Shown here in pieces: positions 52,731-63,970 of a stretch of 64,000 nt of DNA; position 1 is the stretch's first letter, and each line of letters starts with the position of its first letter. Below the pieces are notes generated by a model, which saw only the letters and a program-made list of their open reading frames with translations, searched no databases and had not been told where the DNA came from. Position numbers and translations under genes: made by a program. Source of the DNA: Zopfochytrium polystomum (lineage: Eukaryota > Chytridiomycota > Chytridiomycetes > Chytridiales > Chytridiaceae); NCBI GenBank assembly GCA_025765615.1, contig JAIVFJ010000003.1, forward strand, positions 62,001 through 126,000, in the 5' to 3' direction.

Positions 52731-53860
52731 CTACTACTTGAGCACAGCTTCAGACCAAAACGCTTGAGAGCCCACTTCCTTGTCAGATTTTCCCTGCCTC
52801 CTCTCCCCACAGAAGGAGGACAGATGGTCCTTCCCCAGCGCACCGTCGCGGCCTGCATCCGCGCCAGCAACAGCAACAACACCACCGTCCCCGTCCGACT
52901 CACGCGCACCCCCGCCCGTCCATTCTGCGCCGCATCATCCCTCTTTGCGTCCTCCTCCTCCTCCGCCTCACCCCCAACCGCGTCGCACCACCCCACCCAA
53001 TCGCGTCCACCAAACCCCGCACCCGAGCCCCGCGCGTGCGCAGCACCGCGATCGGTCGCGGACAGCATCCGACCGGCGTCGGCGATCGGCGGGGTCGCGT
53101 CGTCGGTGCGGTGGGTGAGCGCTCCGGCGGCGGCTGCGGCGGCGATCGCATCGGGGGCGGGCTCTGGACTGGCGGGATGCGGGTCGTCGGGGGCGACGGC
53201 TTTCGCGGCGTTCGGATTCGCGACGGCGCCGGCGGGCGCGTTTGGATTGCGGACGGTGAGAAGAAAGTCGCGAGGAACGGAAATGTGATTTTGGGCGGTC
53301 GGCTTTTTTAGGGTTGCGTTGTTGCTGACCCGCACTTGAACGAAATGTAGACGTCCAACGTCGAGCCGACCGGGACTGACGCGACGGCCAGCTTTCTTTT
53401 GGCGCGGCGCGTGGCGGGGAGTGGCGGGCTTGCTCCGTGGGCGATCCAGTTCGAGGATGACTTCTAACGACGACAACAACGACCCGGAAACCTGTGTTTG
53501 GGCCGGGGAGGCGGGCCCGTTGGGCGTGGTTCCCTATCTCGGCCCCTTTATTTTATTGTTTTTGTGGCGTGAGGGGCGCCTGGCCTGGGCGTTGTTGAAG
53601 ACCAAAACGATGATAATCTCAAACACTCTCTTTGGCTGCTTAGTTAGTACTCCTACCCGCGCCTCATGTCGTTCCTGTCGGAGCATTCTTGACGGCAGCG
53701 AGAGCCGCGCCGCCAGCTGTCCCGCCAGAAGCAGCAATCACAGACTTTCTTCAGAGTACAAAAGAGGCACCCTTCAAAACGTTCGGGAGAACCGTACAAA
53801 GCCACATTGCATTCCCGCCTCAGAACCTGCAACCCCCTCTACACTCCAATATAGTCAGAA
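52731..53860. other. GC-rich region with overlapping open frames, no gene chosen
   Basis: Frames of 252 codons (minus, to 53479) and 174 codons (plus, from 52764) overlap almost fully. Neither starts at an ATG with a promoter, and both are Ala/Arg/Ser-rich with no family similarity. The minus frame has an upstream AATAAAATAAAG (about 53548-53559), which would favour it if either is real. Confidence 0.35.
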
Positions 53861-55142
53861 ATGCCCACAATATTAATACAAATTATCGTCGCCAGCTTCC
53901 TACTCACCGCGTCGGCCCTCCACTTGCCATTCGCCGGCGCACACCCGCTCGGCATCATCGTCACAGCCGCCCCCGACAAACCCAGCACGAGCAATCTTCT
54001 GAACGCAAAGCTCCCCGGGGTCATGTACACGCGCCACGCTCGCTTCGCCGAGCCCAAGAACCCGCCCGCGCGAGGGTTGGCGCGTCGGGGCGCCGGAACG
54101 CCAACGACGGGGCCTTCCATCGGCGAAGCGACGTCCAACTCTACGGGCCCGACGACGTGGTGGGTGCCGGTGTCGAACACCACCGCCGCACCGACGGCCA
54201 CCGAGCCCAGCTCGGGTCCGTCGCCGACGACGACGACGGGTACGGGGCGGTTGAAGTACTTTGGCGGACCGGTGATTGGCAGCGTCGACGTGACAATGGT
54301 GAGAATTGGCGCCTTTCCCCGTCGCATACTCACCGGTTCTCGCCCCCTCTCTCCCTCTATCCAAGCTCCTGTGGGGCACCACGCCGGTCCCCTTCGCATC
54401 CGAGTTTGCCACGTACTACGCCCAGGTCACGCGCTCCGCGCACTTTTCCATGCTCTCGCAGTACTCGACGCCAACGACGCGTCTCACCCACGGCCGCTTC
54501 AACCGCACCCTCACCCTCACGCCCCCCTCACCACCGCAACAGCACCTCGACAACGACGCCGACATCGTTCCGTTCCTCCGCAATCTGGTCCGCGCGGGTA
54601 AACTGACACCGACGGCCGACAGCTACTACCCGATCCACCTTCCCGCCGGGACGAGCGTGACGCTTTCCGGGCAACGTTCCTGCGTCGATTTCTGCGGGTA
54701 CCACTCGACGGCGAACGTGACGGACCTGGTCGGGGGCGAGGGCGGCGGGAACGGGTTCGTGTTCTACGCGGTGATCCCAGCGCAGACGGACGCGGGGTGC
54801 GCGGAGGGGTGCGGGGCGCAGGGCACGGCGTTTGGAAACGCGGCGCTGGTGGTGTCGCACGAGCTGGTGGAGGCGGTGACGGATCCGATGGTGGGGGTGG
54901 TTGGGGACGGAGAGGACGGTGTGGGGCTGCTGGGGTGGTACGCAGACGACGCGGCTGGGGGCGAGATTGGGGACCTGTGCAACGGGCAGGCGGGGAAGGT
55001 GGAGGTGGTGGAGGTGGGGGCGGATGCCGGAACGGAAAACGGGCGCAAGGCGGCGGAGGCGGCCGTGGTGGTGGTGGTTGTCCAGCGGGAGTGGTCGAAC
55101 GCGCAGGGCGGGTGTGCTGTGGCGGGCGCGTTGAACGGATGA
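53861..55142 (+). CDS. Long, divergent EXORDIUM/PHI-1-like secreted protein, copy 6
   Basis: Exons 53861-54298 and 54366-55142 encode 404 residues. The 67-bp intron (GTGAGA donor, CCAAG acceptor) is at the same place as in the shorter copies, before LLWG. Signal peptide of about 20 residues, then a Thr/Ser/Pro-rich stretch of about 60 residues not found in the others, then KYFGGPVIGSVDVTM. The mature part has SCVDFCGYHST, SHELVEAVTDP, GWYADD, GEIGDLC and QREWSNAQGGC. An insertion of about 30 residues rich in Val and Ala lies before the last block. The CGYH form is closer to the plant family than CAYH. An ancestral or specialised member is likely. Confidence 0.8.
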
Positions 55143-55737
55143 AACGGGTTGTTGTTGTTGCTTCGCTTTGTTTTTTTCTTTTTTTTTCGGTTTTTTTGTG
55201 GTTTTCGTTCTTGGTCCATTTGCAAGTGGGGCTTGACAGACAGGCAGGCAGACAGACAGACAGGCAATGATTGGACATTCACTTTTCCTTTTCTTGCTTC
55301 ATTTTTTTCCGTGTGCAAAATAAAATTTTTTTCTGTTTCTGTCGTGCTCGCGTAATATTGTGACAATCGTCGAACTGACTTGTCGATCGGCGGGCGGGCG
55401 GGCAGACTCTGCGAGACAGGCAGACAGACAGACAGAGAGACAGACAGACAGAGAGCTCATATGACGACGTCCAAATTGCGCCGTGCGATGCCCGGCGTCA
55501 CACCCCCACTATTTTCGCATCCATCCAGTCCAATAATCAAGCAATCGTTCGAAGAACGGCCACACACCCCCCCGATTGCCCGATAATCACACACCGAAGG
55601 GGGCGGAAGGAACGAACGTACGGCAAGAAAGAGGCTGCTGCTGCCTGGCTTCTCCCACGAGCTCGCCTGCACGCCTGCACACTGCTGCTGCCCCCTCGAA
55701 ACAATCGATTACCTGTGCCTGCCGACCCGCGAGCAGA
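55143..55737. other. Intergenic region with CAGA repeats
   Basis: CAGA/CAGG tetranucleotide runs at 55236-55264 and 55418-55454. No gene is seen. Confidence 0.6.
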
Positions 55738-57637
55738 ATGAGTCCACACGCCTCGTTGCCCCTCTGGCGCCCAAGATCTGCGGCTAGCGCACTGGCTTTT
55801 GCCTTGTGCCTGGCTGTGGCGGATCCCGCCAACGGAGCGTCCGGGGCCGCTGCTGCCAGTCAAACGCCGGACAGCGACACGGCCTCCCTGAAGGTTTGTG
55901 GGCTCCCTTCTGTGCCCATCCTTTTTGCCACGACGCCCGTGTATAACCATCTGGCCACATTTGCTTGCACCTAGCCCTCTGACGCAGTTGACATTGCGAT
56001 GGGCGCATATGCCGTCGTCTGGATAGCAACGCTTCTGTTGGTGTTCTTCATCACCAACCGAGAAGGCGTCGCCATCAAGCAGGAGATCCTTGTCCTCCGC
56101 GCCGAGCATGCTCGCAAGACGGGAGTCACAACCGCGCAGCACGAGCCACAGCAGGTGGGGACCTTGGATCGCCTCGCAAGCAGAAAGCGATCTGCACGCT
56201 TTGCGCCGTCGCCTGCGCTGACACCGATCAACACCTCGCTGGCTGGGCGCCCAAAGGGCAATGCGGACGATCTGGAGATGCAGCAGATGGCAACGGAGCC
56301 CGTCGGCGGGTTCAGCAAGCTGCCACCGCGACACGACAGCGGGCCGCTGGTCATTCCGTCCACCCCAACCACAACAAATTTGATACTACAGCTGGCTGCC
56401 GGCGAGGATCCGGTTCCTCTTGACGACGGCTGCGACGACAGCCGTCCTGCAGCAGCGTCTTCGTCTTCGTCGTCCGCTCCAGCAGCATCAACAACTGCCG
56501 CCGCCGCGCAAGAACAACCGGCGGAGGAGCCAGAGAAAAAGACTGCTGTGGGTGCGTTGAAAGTGGAGTCCAAGCGCATCCGCGGTAACACCCCCAGCAT
56601 CATTTTTGTTGCCCCCCAAACCGAGTCCAGGTGAAGAGCGTGGAAAGGCGTGTATGCGGGCAATGGCATACAGCTAACGATGGCTCTTATTGATCTACAG
56701 GCCAACCCTCCTCATGGAGGCAAAGACGATTCCCCGCCAAATTCACCTGTGGACCCGCGTACTGCGTCTCCCAAACCCTCACTTCACAACCACCACCGAG
56801 TCTTCTTACCCGGCAAATGACCCAGCTTGCCGCCGCTTCATCACTCCCCTCTCTTCCACAGACCCACTAGCCGTCCGCGTGCACCGTCTGATCCACGCAG
56901 CAATCCGCGCGGATCTGGCCGTTCTCGAATCGCAGCTCAGGAAACGAGGCATCTACGCCTCGAACGCGTCCCCGAAACTGCCACTCGCCGCCATCACTCT
57001 GCTGGGATTCCTCATGCTCGCCTCGTTCCTCATCCTCTGGGGCAGCGGCGTGAACTCGTGGGGCGTCCCGGGCTTGGCGTCCCTGTGGTTCCTCATCGCG
57101 AGCTCGCTGGGCGTCCTCGTCGTCATCTCGGCGCTGATCCGCGACCAGCTGACCGAGCTGAAGGCGGAGCGCGGCGTGCTGCGTCTCTCGGCGAAGCGGC
57201 TGCACAAGCGGGCGCCGTACACGCTCGAGTTCACGTCGGAGCGGATCCCGACGCCGATGGACGCGTGGGACTGGTGCCTGGTGCCGTTCATTTTCGTGTT
57301 TGCCCTCGTGGCCGCGGCGGCGAGGATCGACGCGGGGTGGTGGCGCGCGTCCAAGACGGTCGAGGACCGCTCGGACGCCGCGGCGTGGCGCGCAGCGCAC
57401 CCGCGGCTGTTTTTCGCGACGGGCAAGGTGTACCCGGTCGAGTGGACCGTCACTGCGCACCTTCGGACGGACTTGACGTCGCCGCCGCAGCAGGCGACTG
57501 CGGACAGCACGTTCGATAGCACCGGGTACGGGTCGGACAGCGAGTTTGGGGATGCCGGGGACGCCAGCGAGTCGGCGCCGCGGAGCCCGCCGCTGGCGTC
57601 GCGGCAAGTTGCGATTCCGATTATTGTCGGTGAATGA
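55738..57637 (+). CDS. Multipass membrane protein of unknown function
   Basis: Exons 55738-55893, 55975-56630 and 56701-57637 encode 582 residues. Signal peptide with core SALAFALCLAVADPANG, then helix 1 (GAYAVVWIATLLLVFFI). A long cytosolic-type, Ser/Ala/Pro-rich loop (about residues 85-270) follows, then a folded stretch with WTRVLRLPNPHF and VHRLIHAAIRADLAVLE. After this come two close helices (LAAITLLGFLMLASFLILWG; LWFLIASSLGVLVVISALI), a segment with APYTLEFTSERIPTPMDAWD, helix 4 (LVPFIFVFALVAAAA) and an acidic Ser-rich tail. The paired-helix pattern recalls membrane-organising or transport-associated proteins, but I recognise no family. It is flanked by secreted or surface-type genes. 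Confidence 0.65.
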
Positions 57638-58630
57638 TGGGAATTGCAACTTTTTCAACCCGACAGAGTGGGGCTGGGAGTGGATTTTGGTGTTCTCTCC
57701 CCCTTGGCTTTATCCAGAGTTCGACTCCCGCCCTCGAAAGTGATTCTTTCGTTGACCCCAGTTTTTGTTTCTGCTCCACTGCTTTCATCCGACCTTATAT
57801 GTTTGCATTCGTTGCAGGGTCTCTCCGCTTGTTCCCAACATTCACACCGAGCCGTTTGCACTTTTTTCTTTGCACGACTTGCTATCCGTCCCCTCCCCTC
57901 TCTGAACTCATTCTCCATACTCGTCGGCCAGCTGCAAGCCGCACGTTTGCTCCACAAGGCTTTGGCAAGAGGCTGAACGAGCGGGTGGTTTGTGGTGGGC
58001 CAGAGTCCAAAGTTTCTCCTCGTTTCGCGCCCATCGCATTGTCATTTTCACTAGACATCCGAATTGTTACTTTCTTTGTTTTGTTTTTATTTTCTTCCGG
58101 ACCCCCCCTCCCGCTTTGCCGCTCTTCATTAACCTACCTTTTTTTTTTTTTTTTGTTTTGCGTTTTCCCACTGCTGTTGCTCAATGAGCGTTTTTTCAGT
58201 AAGTTGTTGCCGCCTTCGCGTTGGTTGTTTTTTTTTTTTTTTTTTTTTTTTTTTTTCGTTCACGTTGCAGTCATTTCCCGTTCTGTTTTTCTATTCCGGC
58301 CTTGTTTTTGTCCCAAACCTGCCCTTTCGCTCAAACGCCTTGTTCAGTGCGGGGTCTATAAACCCGCATTCCATTCTACTTTCCCCTCTGCTGTTACTGA
58401 AACAATGTAAAGCAGACTTCAGCGACGAAGGGTCAACTGTTTTGTGTCAGTCATGGGGGTGGCGTCTGTTGATGGCACCAGTCATTTTTATCTGGCTGTC
58501 TTCGATTTGCCTTGCAAACAGGGTCACAGCATAAGAAGGCGCTGCACGCGCCACCCAACCCTCTCCAACACAATAATCTTGCACTTTGAGACAACTGTCC
58601 CGCTCCCAACCCACCTCCACCGCCTCCCCA
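57638..58630. other. Intergenic region with poly-T and promoter of the DUF2235 gene
   Basis: Poly-T at 58138-58154 and 58228-58256. CTATAAACC at 58355-58363 is a likely TATA box for the next gene, although the leader is then about 240 bases. Confidence 0.5.
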
Positions 58631-60542
58631 ATGTCCATTTTCACCAACTTCGTCAAGGAGATCCGCGAAAAGGTCGAGGACGCCCTCCACATCAACCAGC
58701 CGTCAGATGCCGCCTCCGCGCACCCGCCCGCAGCGTCTGGATTGTCTTCGACGGCGATCCCGTCGACCCCAGGGTTCCCCGCCCCGCCAACCTTTGCGGC
58801 GCCGCCACCGCCTCACTCGCGCATCGTCCCCGGCAACCCGCACCACCGCAACCTCGTCGTCTGCGTGGACGGGACGTGGCAAGCGCCCGGGACGATGGCG
58901 GACGCGGACAGCAAAGGCGGGATCGTGCAGACGCCGGTGATCGTGCCGTCGAACGTGGTGAAGCTGGCGTACGTGTTTGGCGGGGCGGAGTACCCGTCGA
59001 ACCCGGGGCAGAAGGTGTACTACCATTCCGGGGTGGCGACGGAGACGGATCCGGAGGATAAGAGCAAGGTCGAGATGCAGGGCATGTTTGGGAATATCGA
59101 TGACCATGTTCGCGACGTGAGTTGTTCTGTTTGGGACCGCTCCTTGCCGTTTCGTTCCGCTTAGTGGGGTTTGGGGGTTAGGTCTATGCATGGCTGGCAA
59201 AAGAATACGCTCCGGGAGACGAGATCTATGCGTTCGGGTTCAGCCGCGGGTCTACGATCGTTCGGTCGCTGTTTTCTCTCATCCGCTACTGCGGCCTGGT
59301 CCCGATTCATCGCAACGCAACCCAGAACGAAATCAACATGTACGAAAGGAGAGCAGTTTCCCCCCACCCGCCCCCTCTCTCTTTCTTACCCACACACACA
59401 ATCCAGGTCCGTCAACGCCGCCTTCAACATCTACAAGCTCCGCGGCTCCGTGCCGGACGCCGAGTTTGCCGCAAAGGCCGCCGAGTTCCGGGCCAGCCAG
59501 GCCCAGCCGCGCCTCAAGTTTCTCGGCGTATTTGACACGGTCGAGGCGCTGGAGGTGCCGGAGGGTTACACAGCCGACAAGATCATCAACTACTTGGGCC
59601 AGACGGCTGGGTACATTGAAAAGAACAAGTTCCATGACATGCGGGTGAGCGAGGGGCGCGCGCTTCTGCTTTATGACCCCTGCCGTCCCTCTCTTCCCTT
59701 TCCCGTGTGCTCTCTTGTTAAAGTGAAACTTTTGTAACAGATTGGCTCGGAAGTCGTTTATGCGTACCACGCCATGGCGATTGACGAGACCCGGGAGTAC
59801 TTTCCCATCACTCTCTTTGAGCCGCAGGAACCTGGTACGTAGATTGTTCTTTCCCAATCTCCCCACATCAACGTCTCACACCACCCCCTAAACGACAAAT
59901 TAAAAAAAAAAAAAATAAAAAAAAAAAAATAAAAATAAAAATAAAAAAAATAAATATAAAAAAAAAGGCGCAACCTCCCTCGTCCGCGAGCAAAAATGGT
60001 TCCGCGGTGCGCACGCCGACGTGGGCGGCGGCTTCTTTGAGCAAGGACTGTCGGACATTTCGCTGCAGTGGATGCTGTCGAAGGCGCAAGGGGCCGGCTT
60101 GATCCCGCGGCACGGGCTGGACTCGTTCGACAAGGCGCACGAGGTGTTTTTGATGGGGATGGTGGAGGACAAGTGGCATCAGCGGAAGACGCTCAAGGTC
60201 CACGACCCATTTGAAAAGGCGAAGGAAGGGAACGGGTCGACGGGAAAGAGGGTGCCGAGGGACTTGAAGTGAGTGGTTTTGTTGTTTGTTTTTTTTTCTT
60301 CTTTTTTTTCGAATGGGTTTTCTTCGTGGTACCGAGAGTGGGTCTTGCATCCCTGAACTTTACTTTGCTAATTTCAATCGCCTCCTCAACGCAGCCTCCT
60401 TTGCGACCCATCAAAGAACTGCCCGAGCTCCCTGCACGAGTCTGTCTTCCAGGTGTTGCTGGACGTCCCGATCCCGCCCACGCTCAAAGCCTTCCTGGCG
60501 CAGAACTTTCCCGAAAAGCTTGGTCTATTCCGGGCTGGCTGA
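58631..60542 (+). CDS. DUF2235 (Tle1-like) alpha/beta hydrolase
   Basis: Six exons (58631-59116, 59182-59339, 59407-59644, 59741-59834, 59968-60268, 60395-60542) encode 474 residues. The DUF2235 core starts NLVVCVDGTWQ near residue 75. The nucleophile elbow GFSRGS (GxSxG) is near residue 182, an LGVFDTVEAL strand follows, and WFRGAHADVGGGF with the conserved His and Asp comes later. The family includes bacterial T6SS Tle1 phospholipases. Fungal members are common and poorly characterised, with lipase or esterase activity plausible. Intron 4 is unusually rich in A (about 59899-59967). The first 65 residues are a basic helix plus a Ser/Pro-rich linker. Confidence 0.85.
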
Positions 60543-61151
60543 GCTTGCAACGTTTGCACATTCGCTGAACTTTTCGGAAGTTTCGGTTGGGGGTATTCCC
60601 CTTTGTTGATTTGTTGTTGAGCCTTGAGAATCCTTTCGGGACTTTGTTATATTCCTTCTTTTTTTCTCGCCTATCTTTTTTTTCTGTTTGAGCGTGTGTT
60701 TTCTTTCGGAGTCCTTGCCAGTGACGACGTCTGTGAAATGAAAATAGTTGCGGTGACCTCGAACTTGAAGTTGAGACCTAACCCTCATTCGTAAGTAGCC
60801 CTTCAAGACAAACGGACCATCTGACCAAAAGCAACTCTGGCACGGCTGCCGGCCCCGGCCATTGAACAAGCGCACTCAAATGCTGTGAAAGAAAACGCAG
60901 GGGCAAAACTCTTTTCGGGTTCTTGCAGTGTAGTAAACTGGGAATTCACTCCAGCCCGCTTTGCACTGGAGACAATTGGGCGGCTCCGATCCTCGTTGTT
61001 GTTATTTATTGCCAGTGGCCGTTTGCGCGCATTGAAAAACACTCCACGCCCCAGCACTGCCACCCCCGACGAGCTCTTCCACCCTTAAGCACCCACCCAC
61101 TCCTTCTTCCCGCCGCACACACAGTCGCACACACAGACACCACGCACAGAC
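60543..61151. other. Intergenic region without a supported gene
   Basis: 3' flank of the DUF2235 gene. No coding frame is supported. Confidence 0.5.
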
Positions 61152-61274
61152 ATGCTCGACGCACTGCACGGCTTCAAAGAGCGCATGGACGGCGCGATGC
61201 TCCCTTGGGGCAGCGTCGACCCGTCGCCCCAGTCTGCCGCTTCCCTCTCCAAGGGTGCCGCCCGCAGCGGCTGA
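61152..61274 (+). CDS. Small ORF, possible N-terminal stub of a second DUF2235 gene
   Basis: 40 codons starting MLDALHGFKERMDG, with a CA-rich leader like those of real genes here. The shape, a short charged helix followed by a Ser/Pro/Ala linker, resembles the start of the 58631 gene, but similarity is too weak for proof. The downstream relative is at 63690-63970, with tRNA-like DNA between them. Confidence 0.3.
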   Translation: MLDALHGFKERMDGAMLPWGSVDPSPQSAASLSKGAARSG

Positions 61275-62198
61275 GGGTAAAGGTCCATTTACGTGTCCTG
61301 ACCTCAATCCTGCTGTTGTGAGAGAGAAACATGTGAGCATGAGTGCAATGTGATAAAGCCTGTTGGTCTAGTGATCGTGCTGACTCAGCCCAGCAGGGTG
61401 CGTGTACGATTGTTGCCTGCCTGCCTGCCTGGCAACCTTCCAACCCCTACATAGTCGACTCCCTTCTCTCTCTCGCCCTTGTTGCTGGTGATGACAAGGG
61501 CTCTTGCAGCACCCCCTGCGACGAGGGGTGCTTGGTTGCGCCCTGTCCATCCCATCACTATTAACCACTCCCGTTGCTTTTGAGATTAGATTCCTGAGAC
61601 AAAAACCCCTGTTTCCCTCTTCTCTCTCTTTATTCTGTGGTGTGCCCTTCTGTTTCCCCTCGCACCAGCCTGCAGCCACACAAGTAATCGGTGCGCGAAC
61701 TGATCCTTCAGAGGATTCTGGGTTAGGGTTTTGTATTTGAGACCCCTGTTAGACAGATCCGTAGGGATACTTCGTGGACTAGGCAAGTAGTAGAGGCCCC
61801 TTAGACCACAGCCCAATAAAGTTAGTTTTAGCCTATTATTTGCTGGGGCCTGGATCCCAGGGTCAAAGGAGTGAGTATTGTCTCACACACCTCCAACAAG
61901 TTCCAGGCATCCTTAAATGCTTGCACTGTTGGTGCTCGCATTTTGAATGTGATTAGATGGGGTACACCTGCTGAAATAGGGTCCTTGCGGCTGTTGGTTG
62001 ATTGTGGGATGGACAGGGGCTGAAAATTTGCGGCAACAATAATGTTTCCTTCTTGTTCATTCCTACCAACTGGCTTGCGTGGTCGAGTATTCCAAAAAAT
62101 GTAACCTGGTAAAGAGCGTATGAACAGTTTGAATGATTTAGAATCGAACTAAAAGTAAAGGAATCCTCAGGAGTCTCCCTCTGGCAAATGACAATGGC
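61275..62198. other. Region without a supported gene
   Basis: A tRNA D-arm-like TGGTCTAGTGATCG at 61365-61378 lacks a matching T-arm. No coding frame is supported. Confidence 0.4.
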
Positions 62199-62269
62199 TA
62201 CCAGACGGGGAATCGAACCCCGATCGCCGCCGTGAAAGGGCGGAATCTTAACCGTTAGACGATCTAGGA
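62199..62269 (-). tRNA. tRNA-Glu (anticodon TTC), one acceptor mismatch
   Basis: The 71-base sequence folds into a full cloverleaf. D-stem GTCT/AGAT, anticodon stem CCGCC/GGCGG with loop CTTTCAC (anticodon TTC), T-stem CGGGG/CCCCG with loop TTCGATT. The B box GGTTCGATTCC is perfect. The acceptor TCCTAGA/TCTGGTA has one C-T mismatch at pair 2-71 and one T-G wobble. No intron is present. It may be functional or a slightly decayed copy. Confidence 0.75.
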
Positions 62270-62365
62270 ATACGAGATAACCAATTTCATTATGTGACAT
62301 GTAAAGAATCTTCCAGCCACGTCCACAAAAACAGGTGGGAAAATTGCAGGCACCACTTCAAATAA

Positions 62366-62475
62366 TGTCTGCTGGCTTAGTTGGTTAAAGGGTCAGTTTC
62401 ATACATGACGCACCAGGTCAAACAGGTGCTCCGCACAGCTATCTGAAGCTCGTGAGTTTGACTCTCACCCAGAGC
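62366..62475 (+). other. tRNA-like sequence, probably decayed
   Basis: A D-arm-like GGCTTAGTTGGTTAAAGGG and a T-arm-like GTGAGTTTGACTCTCAC are present, with a TTTCATA loop between them and extra sequence. No good acceptor stem is formed. A decayed tRNA or a tRNA-derived SINE is possible. Confidence 0.35.
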
Positions 62476-62815
62476 ACCGCTATATCATCTGCTGGCTTGT
62501 TGGAGCACTTACTCCTTCAAAGGAGAAGGCAATTCCGCACACTGGCGCACAGGGGTTTGCTCACACCGCCGCTCCTCGCTGGGTTTTGGGTCAGCTGCCC
62601 AAGGTACGCACAGATCAGGCTGTACCATCACCACTGAGTTACTGCACGCATTCAAACACATGTTGTTGTTTTTCTGCGTTGGAGTGCTCTTCAAAAGGAA
62701 TGTCGACTTGCCATCCACACAACTTTCTGCGCTGCACAGGCAATAACTGTTACAAAGAGTCAAGCAAGCTGTTTTGCATCAACCTTCCTCATTTACCCAG
62801 GCACCCTTTCTCTTA

Positions 62816-62895
62816 TTCGCAACAGGACTCGAACCTGCGAACGGAAACCATAACAGATTTCTAGTCTGTCGCCTTAAGTTCTCAGCCACGTTGTC
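62816..62895 (-). tRNA. tRNA-Ser-like (anticodon AGA), acceptor not paired
   Basis: The minus strand starts GACAACGTGGCTGAG, a typical eukaryotic tRNA-Ser head, with anticodon stem ACAGA/TCTGT, loop CTAGAAA (AGA) and a variable arm. The B box GGTTCGAGTCC is perfect. The expected 3' half of the acceptor (CGTTGTC) is absent, with TTGCGAA in its place, so this is probably a pseudogene or a tRNA-derived repeat. Confidence 0.5.
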
Positions 62896-63340
62896 TGTGC
62901 CACTTCCCCTTTGGGCTGCTTTCAATTGGTGCTTAACAATGCCACTTGTAGGCTGCTCCAAACCTGGATCTGCAGCTGCAGTCTGATATTGCACCGAACC
63001 ACAGACAGCGTCAGTCCCTGGCTTTGGCTTGCCAATGGCCCAACACAAAATTTGACACATTCAAAAATGTGATTCTACTGGTTTGTTTTCATGCAAAGAA
63101 CCTGTGCCAATGTGGAAGCACCAGCTTGTCTGGATGTGTTTGTGCTTTTTTGTCAGTTTGGGAATTTTAAGTGGCAGAGGAGAAATGGGTGTCAAAACTT
63201 GAGCTCATAGAGGGTGCCCTTGTCAGCTTAAGGAGGATTGCTGGTGCCGTGTCACTGCCGCTTTGTCATTGCATTTGCCACTACACCATCGCCTCCTGCT
63301 TGGTTGCCACCACACACAGTGCTGCTTACCCAGACCCAGC
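62896..63340. other. Region without a supported gene
   Basis: No coding frame or RNA fold was recognised. Confidence 0.4.
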
Positions 63341-63342
63341 TG

Positions 63343-63525
63343 GCAACCGCTGGATATGGAGCGGATATGGAGATATCTGAGTCCGCATCTGCATAAGCGG
63401 ATTTCGTAAATTCAGTATCTGCATTCGCTTTGAAAAAGCGCATCTATCCGATATCTGCTTTTTCAGGGTAAATTTATCAATAAAATGCCTCATCCGCATC
63501 CGCTCCGTGTTCAAAAAGCGGGTAT
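63343..63525. repeat. Cluster of short GCGGAT/ATCCGC motifs
   Basis: AGCGGATAT, GTCCGCATCTGC, AAGCGGAT, TCATCCGCATCCGC and similar words occur on both strands within 180 bases. This pattern recalls subterminal repeats of hAT-type DNA transposons, but no transposase is seen. Confidence 0.4.
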
Positions 63526-63689
63526 GATGTCTTATCCTTGTCTGACTTTGTCCCCATCTTCCTTTTTTACTGCTCAGGAGGAAAGGCACCGCCCCAAATT
63601 TGAGGATGCTTGGGCCACTTCCCGAAGTGCAAAGCGCAAGTGCCATACAGCCCAAAATTCTGCCAGCCAAATTCCCCAAATTCCAACAG

Positions 63690-63970
63690 CGGATACCTTA
63701 GCCGACGGCACACCGATCGGGATGGAGACTCGGCAGCAGCTCTGGTTCCGCGGCGTGCACTCGGACGCAGGCGGCAGAAGTAGGTGCTGGCCAAGGCGAT
63801 AGGGGCGGGGCTGATGGTGGCGCGGAGCCTGGACGAGCTGGAGAGGGCGAACAGTATTTCGCTGATGGGCATGTCCGAGGATATTTACAACGCGCGCGCA
63901 AGGCGTGCGTTTTATCTCGATAAGACACCGATTACGTGGAAGACGGGGAAGACGACGGAGTGGGATAGTG
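63690..63970 (+). pseudogene. Partial second DUF2235 gene, frameshifted
   Basis: One frame reads METRQQLWFRGVHSDAGG, matching the WFRGAHADVGGG block of the 58631 gene. About 15 residues are then missing. A second frame from 63784 reads VLAKAIGAGL, then LDELERANS and SLMGMSEDIY, matching SKAQGAGL and FLMGMVEDKW. It ends at a GTGAGTGG donor at 63968, at a position similar to the intact gene's exon 5 donor. The core with the GxSxG serine is not found upstream. It continues beyond the window. Confidence 0.6.

Noticed and set aside
52721..53479. Overlapping long frames on both strands
   Set aside because: GC-rich sequence gives chance open frames; neither has a proper start. Left as undecided in the feature list.
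61726..61740. GGGTTAGGGTTTT as telomeric DNA
   Set aside because: Only about two units; no array.
62199..62895. Mitochondrial insert with tRNAs that need 5' editing, as in some chytrids
   Set aside because: The Ser tRNA has anticodon AGA and a nuclear-type variable arm, and no mitochondrial coding sequence is nearby. Decay or SINE origin is simpler.
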